From the NCBI GenBank assembly GCA_017938565.1, contig JAGBBI010000255.1:1-6839 (forward strand): a DNA stretch of 6,839 bases. Direction: 5' to 3'. Every line of letters begins with the position of its first letter. Position 1 is the first letter of the stretch. Position numbers and translations under genes: made by a program. Under the pieces are notes generated by a model. The model had not been told where the DNA came from, did no database searches, and saw only the letters and a list, made by a program, of their open reading frames with translations. This document shows positions 5,332 through 6,839 of this stretch, one piece after another. This DNA is from Clostridia bacterium. GTDB taxonomy: Bacteria > Bacillota_A > Clostridia > Christensenellales > UBA1242.

Positions 5332-5417
5332 CAACCTGAAAAAACCTGAAATTCAAAAATATATAGATGTTGAAAAAAGTTGAAACTTAAAACATATATG
5401 TTGACAAATGTTGACAT
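5291..5417 (+). repeat. Four pairs of tandem 10-bp repeats, arm-site-like
   Basis: The pairs are AACCTTACAA/AACCTAACAT (5291-5310), AACCTGAAAA/AACCTGAAAT (5333-5352), ATGTTGAAAA/AAGTTGAAAC (5367-5386) and ATGTTGACAA/ATGTTGACAT (5398-5417). Within each pair the period is exactly 10 bp; the pairs start 42, 34 and 31 bp apart. A loose shared pattern is AWSYTGAMAW. The last pair contains the -35 box of the excisionase-like gene. Such pairs fit cooperative binding of a small protein, such as an excisionase, or integrase arm sites. Binding is inferred. Confidence 0.65.
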
Positions 5418-5429
5418 TTCACTTGTAAT
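5401..5429 (+). promoter_or_regulatory. Promoter of the excisionase-like gene
   Basis: A perfect TTGACA (5401-5406) and TGTAAT (5424-5429) are 17 bases apart. The predicted start near 5436 is just before the ribosome site, so the leader is very short. The -35 box lies inside the fourth 10-bp repeat pair, suggesting that whatever binds there also controls this gene. Confidence 0.6.
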
Positions 5430-5452
5430 TATAGAAAAGAGGTGCTATAATA

Positions 5453-5629
5453 TTGACAGATACGAGCGTATTCTATACTGCTGATGATATTTCCGTTATA
5501 CTCACCGTGTCAAAACCTACTGCATACCGCATTATAAAACGGTTGAATGACGAACTAACAAACAAAGGCTTTATAGTTGTTAGCGGTAGAGTACCAAAGA
5601 AGTATTTTAACGAAAAATTCTACTGCTGA
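5453..5629 (+). CDS. Excisionase-like small HTH protein (58 aa)
   Basis: AAGAGGTG (5437-5444) lies 8 bases before TTG 5453; the stop TGA is at 5627-5629. The product is a compact DNA-binding protein. YTADDISVILTVSKPTAYRI (residues 8-27) is an excisionase/MerR-like helix-turn-helix. IIKRLNDELTNKGFIVVSG (27-45) is a helix plus strand, and RVPKKYFNEKFY (46-57) ends the protein as in many Clostridia element proteins found next to tyrosine integrases. It would bind attachment-arm DNA, bend it and promote excision. No integrase follows, and the candidate attachment site lies about 135 bp downstream. The paired 10-bp repeats upstream are natural candidate targets. It might instead be only a transcription regulator. 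I give no gene symbol because the excisionase role is by resemblance. Confidence 0.8.
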   Translation: MTDTSVFYTADDISVILTVSKPTAYRIIKRLNDELTNKGFIVVSGRVPKKYFNEKFYC

Positions 5630-5647
5630 TACATAGCGTTTTATGTT

Positions 5648-5698
5648 CGTACTAAAATCGTACTACAAAAATTGATACTCTCTTTTTTGAGGGGGTAT
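5648..5698 (+). repeat. CGTACTA direct repeat and a hairpin near the element's right end
   Basis: CGTACTA occurs at 5648-5654 and 5659-5665 (11-bp step). ATACTCTC (5675-5682) pairs with GGGGGTAT (5691-5698), including two G-U pairs, around an 8-base loop; no T tract follows. These lie between the excisionase-like gene and the inferred attachment site and could be integrase or excisionase contacts. Weak evidence. Confidence 0.35.
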
Positions 5699-5744
5699 TC
5701 CGTGATAATAGTGATATGAAAGATACGAAAAAACGCCATAAAAT

Positions 5745-5780
5745 AAGGCTGATAAAAGCCTTGTAGTAGAGTGGGAATAA
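5745..5780 (+). other. Candidate attR: 3' end of a guaA-like gene
   Basis: Positions 5763-5780 read GTA GTA GAG TGG GAA TAA, encoding Val-Val-Glu-Trp-Glu-stop. The same frame has a stop at 5739-5741, so only a gene tail is present. GuaA (GMP synthase) proteins very commonly end in IEWE, and the guaA 3' end is a known integration site for islands. Just upstream, AAGGCT (5745-5750) and AGCCTT (5757-5762) form a perfect 6-bp inverted repeat. An intrinsic terminator follows at 5799, as expected behind a real gene. I infer that the element ends near 5765 and that the intact guaA lies left of the window. Only five residues support the gene name. Confidence 0.5.
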
Positions 5781-5798
5781 TACAATATAATTATAAAT

Positions 5799-5826
5799 AA
5801 TGCTCCAAATCGGGGCATTATTTTTT
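5799..5826 (+). terminator. Intrinsic terminator behind the inferred guaA tail
   Basis: AATGCTCC (5799-5806) pairs with GGGGCATT (5812-5819) through 8 bp with one G-U pair around a 5-base loop, followed by ATTTTTT. It lies 18 bases after the stop at 5780 and would end either the chromosomal gene or element transcription before the SLH gene. Confidence 0.85.
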
Positions 5827-5827
5827 C

Positions 5828-5856
5828 TTGTGTTATTTGAGATTGTGTGGTACAAT
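5828..5856 (+). promoter_or_regulatory. Promoter of the SLH-deacetylase gene
   Basis: A -10 TACAAT (5851-5856) is preceded by an extended TGG (5848-5850). A weak -35 TTGTGT (5828-5833) is 17 bases upstream. The predicted start, near 5863, leaves a short leader to a strong AAGGAGGA site (5868-5875), 7 bases before the ATG at 5883. Confidence 0.55.
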
Positions 5857-5882
5857 AAAAAAGTAAAAAGGAGGAGATTCTT

Positions 5883-6839
5883 ATGAAAAAGATTATTTCG
5901 ATGATTCTTGCCATTACGCTTATGGCATCGTTATTTGTTATGCCGGTTGTGGCGGAAGAACCTGTGTTTACAGATATGCCAGACGACTGGACCACAAGCG
6001 CACTTAAAAATGCTGTTAAGAACGGTCTTTTGAACGGTTATGACGGCAAAATTATGCCAAATGACAACATTAAGCGCAGCGAAATGGCGGCGATTCTTGT
6101 TCGTGCCTTTGGTGCAACCAAGGAAGCAGACCTTTCAAAGTTCAAGGATGTTCCAAAGGATCAGTGGTACTACTCCGAATTTGCCAAGGCTGTTGAAATG
6201 AAAATCTTTAACGGCAGCGACAACGGTATGATGTATCCTGAAAACGACATCACCTTCCAGGAATGCTTTGCGGTTATTTCGCGACTTGTGAGCCTTCCTA
6301 ACCAGGAAGAAAACCGTCTTGGCCGTTATTCCGATATAAAGAGTGTTGACGATTGGGCAAAACAGTCGGTTGCCAATGTTATATTCGGCGGCTACTGGGA
6401 AGTTAAGGGCGGCAAAATAAGACCACAGGAATACATCACCCGTGCAGAATTTGCGGTGCTTATGGATAACCTTATCAAAACCTATATCACAGAGCCGGGA
6501 ACATACAACACACTTCCTGAAGGCAACACAGTAATCAAGGCGGCAAATGTGGTGATTGACGGTGTGAAGACCGATGATATGATTATCGTCAGCGACGGAA
6601 TTGCAGGGGATGTTAAGTTCATCAATATGGATATGGAAGGCACAGTTCTTGCCCGTGGCGGCAATGTAACTGTTGAAGGCAATGTTTACAGACTTCTTGC
6701 CCCAACAACCTATGTTTCGCTTAACTCAGCAAAGTGGGTTAAAACACCGGTTATCACAAATTACTATCAGGACAAAAAAGCGGCTATGACCATCACGATG
6801 GACGACGGCTACTACAAATCTGCTCTTATTTACGACAGA
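5883..6839 (+). CDS. Secreted SLH-domain protein with polysaccharide deacetylase domain, partial at right edge
   Basis: The ATG at 5883 has an ideal AAGGAGGA site; 319 residues are visible and the frame is open at the edge. Residues 1-24 are a signal peptide (MKKIISMILA, hydrophobic core, cleavage after VVA). Three SLH domains follow at about 27-77 (VFTDMPDDW, LLNGYDG, RSEMAAILVRAF), 84-137 (KFKDVPKDQWYYSEF) and 148-199 (RYSDIKSVDDWAKQSV, TRAEFAVLMDNLI). Residues 208-285 are probably a beta-rich linker (VVIDGVKTDDMIIVSDG). At 302-310 MTITMDDGY matches the opening TFDDG motif of NodB/CE4 polysaccharide deacetylases; Asp307 and Asp308 would be the catalytic base and a metal ligand. SLH domains bind cell-wall polymers, so the enzyme would be held at the surface and trim acetyl groups from peptidoglycan or another glycan. 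It has its own promoter after a terminator and more G/C-ending codons than the genes to the left, so I take it as resident chromosome. The catalytic domain is mostly outside the window. Confidence 0.9.
   Translation, partial: MKKIISMILAITLMASLFVMPVVAEEPVFTDMPDDWTTSALKNAVKNGLLNGYDGKIMPNDNIKRSEMAAILVRAFGATKEADLSKFKDVPKDQWYYSEFAKAVEMKIFNGSDNGMMYPENDITFQECFAVISRLVSLPNQEENRLGRYSDIKSVDDWAKQSVANVIFGGYWEVKGGKIRPQEYITRAEFAVLMDNLIKTYITEPGTYNTLPEGNTVIKAANVVIDGVKTDDMIIVSDGIAGDVKFINMDMEGTVLARGGNVTVEGNVYRLLAPTTYVSLNSAKWVKTPVITNYYQDKKAAMTITMDDGYYKSALIYDR

Larger units (their letters stand above)
5033..5452. other. 420-bp gene-free, repeat-dense region
   Basis: I find no convincing gene between the Asp/Phe-rich protein and the excisionase-like gene. 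A TTG-initiated frame (5154-5255) has no properly spaced ribosome site and runs into the 23-bp repeats. The stretch holds the tail of the CGAA repeats, a doubled TTGGAG around 5154-5169, three 23-bp-period repeats with an inverted partner, four paired 10-bp repeats, and the promoter of the next gene. The density of protein-site-like repeats suggests an origin or a recombination (attachment-arm) region. Confidence 0.6.

Noticed and set aside
4850..5356. Minus-strand 168-codon frame opposite the Asp/Phe-rich gene
   Set aside because: It is low-complexity, arises from the T/GA-rich repeats on the other strand, has no ribosome site, and crosses the 23-bp repeats.
5291..5417. CRISPR-like array
   Set aside because: Repeats are 10 bp, adjacent in pairs, and lack constant repeats separated by unique spacers of fixed length; no cas genes are visible.
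5446..5451. TATAAT as the -10 of the excisionase-like gene
   Set aside because: It would start transcription inside the gene, after its TTG; the TTGACA/TGTAAT pair upstream fits better.
5675..5698. Hairpin as an intrinsic terminator of the excisionase-like gene
   Set aside because: The T run is in the loop, not after the stem, and the stem has two G-U pairs; the real terminator is at 5799-5826.
5652..5995. Two overlapping minus-strand frames across the right border
   Set aside because: They run through a terminator, a promoter and the start of the SLH gene, have no ribosome site, and are unlikely to be coding.
1..6839. tRNA or rRNA genes, insertion sequences and riboswitches
   Set aside because: I saw no cloverleaf, conserved rRNA stretch, transposase motif or known aptamer core on either strand.

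Overview
The window looks like the right-hand part of a small integrated mobile element in a low-GC Bacillota chromosome, probably of class Clostridia, followed by resident chromosomal sequence. The reasons are A+T-rich DNA, strong AGGAGG-type ribosome sites, frequent TTG starts, a phage-type XRE repressor, a phage/plasmid primase-helicase, and an S-layer-homology (SLH) surface protein typical of Gram-positive Clostridia. No database search was possible; family names rest on motifs read by eye.

Layout. Positions 1-392 (minus strand) hold a phage-type repressor that runs off the left edge. Positions 393-605 are a compact control region. It has two promoters with near-consensus elements that face each other, three copies of a 16-bp partly palindromic operator, and a terminator hairpin. 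From 606 to 5032 all genes lie on the plus strand and mostly overlap: a charged 59-aa protein, a winged-helix protein, a 794-aa primase-helicase (primase-like DxD, zinc motif, SF3 helicase), two tiny coiled-coil proteins, a small lipoprotein, a 218-aa protein of unknown function and a 73-aa protein with an Asp/Phe-rich acidic half and a basic tail. Inverted TGTGCAA motifs at 3463-3545 may be an origin. Positions 4972-5417 are very repeat-rich: an 11-bp CGAA periodicity, three repeats at an exact 23-bp period with an inverted partner, and four pairs of tandem 10-bp repeats. These lead into a 58-aa excisionase-like gene (5453-5629).

Right boundary. At 5763-5780 the plus strand reads Val-Val-Glu-Trp-Glu-stop, followed by an intrinsic terminator. 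GuaA (GMP synthase) typically ends in IEWE, and the 3' end of guaA is a known integration hotspot. I therefore infer that the element sits in the 3' end of a guaA-like gene and that attR is near 5765-5780. Beyond it is a secreted protein with three SLH domains and the start of a polysaccharide deacetylase domain, with its own promoter; it is cut by the window edge.

How it may work. The repressor would hold both facing promoters through the shared operators. On induction the plus operon makes the primase-helicase, which could replicate the excised circle from one of the repeat regions, and the excisionase-like protein would act on the paired repeats near attR. An integrase is expected left of the repressor, outside the window. 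No capsid, terminase, portal or relaxase gene is visible, so a phage satellite or other hitch-hiking integrative element fits best. The lipoprotein, the 218-aa protein and the Asp/Phe-rich protein are the unexplained cargo.
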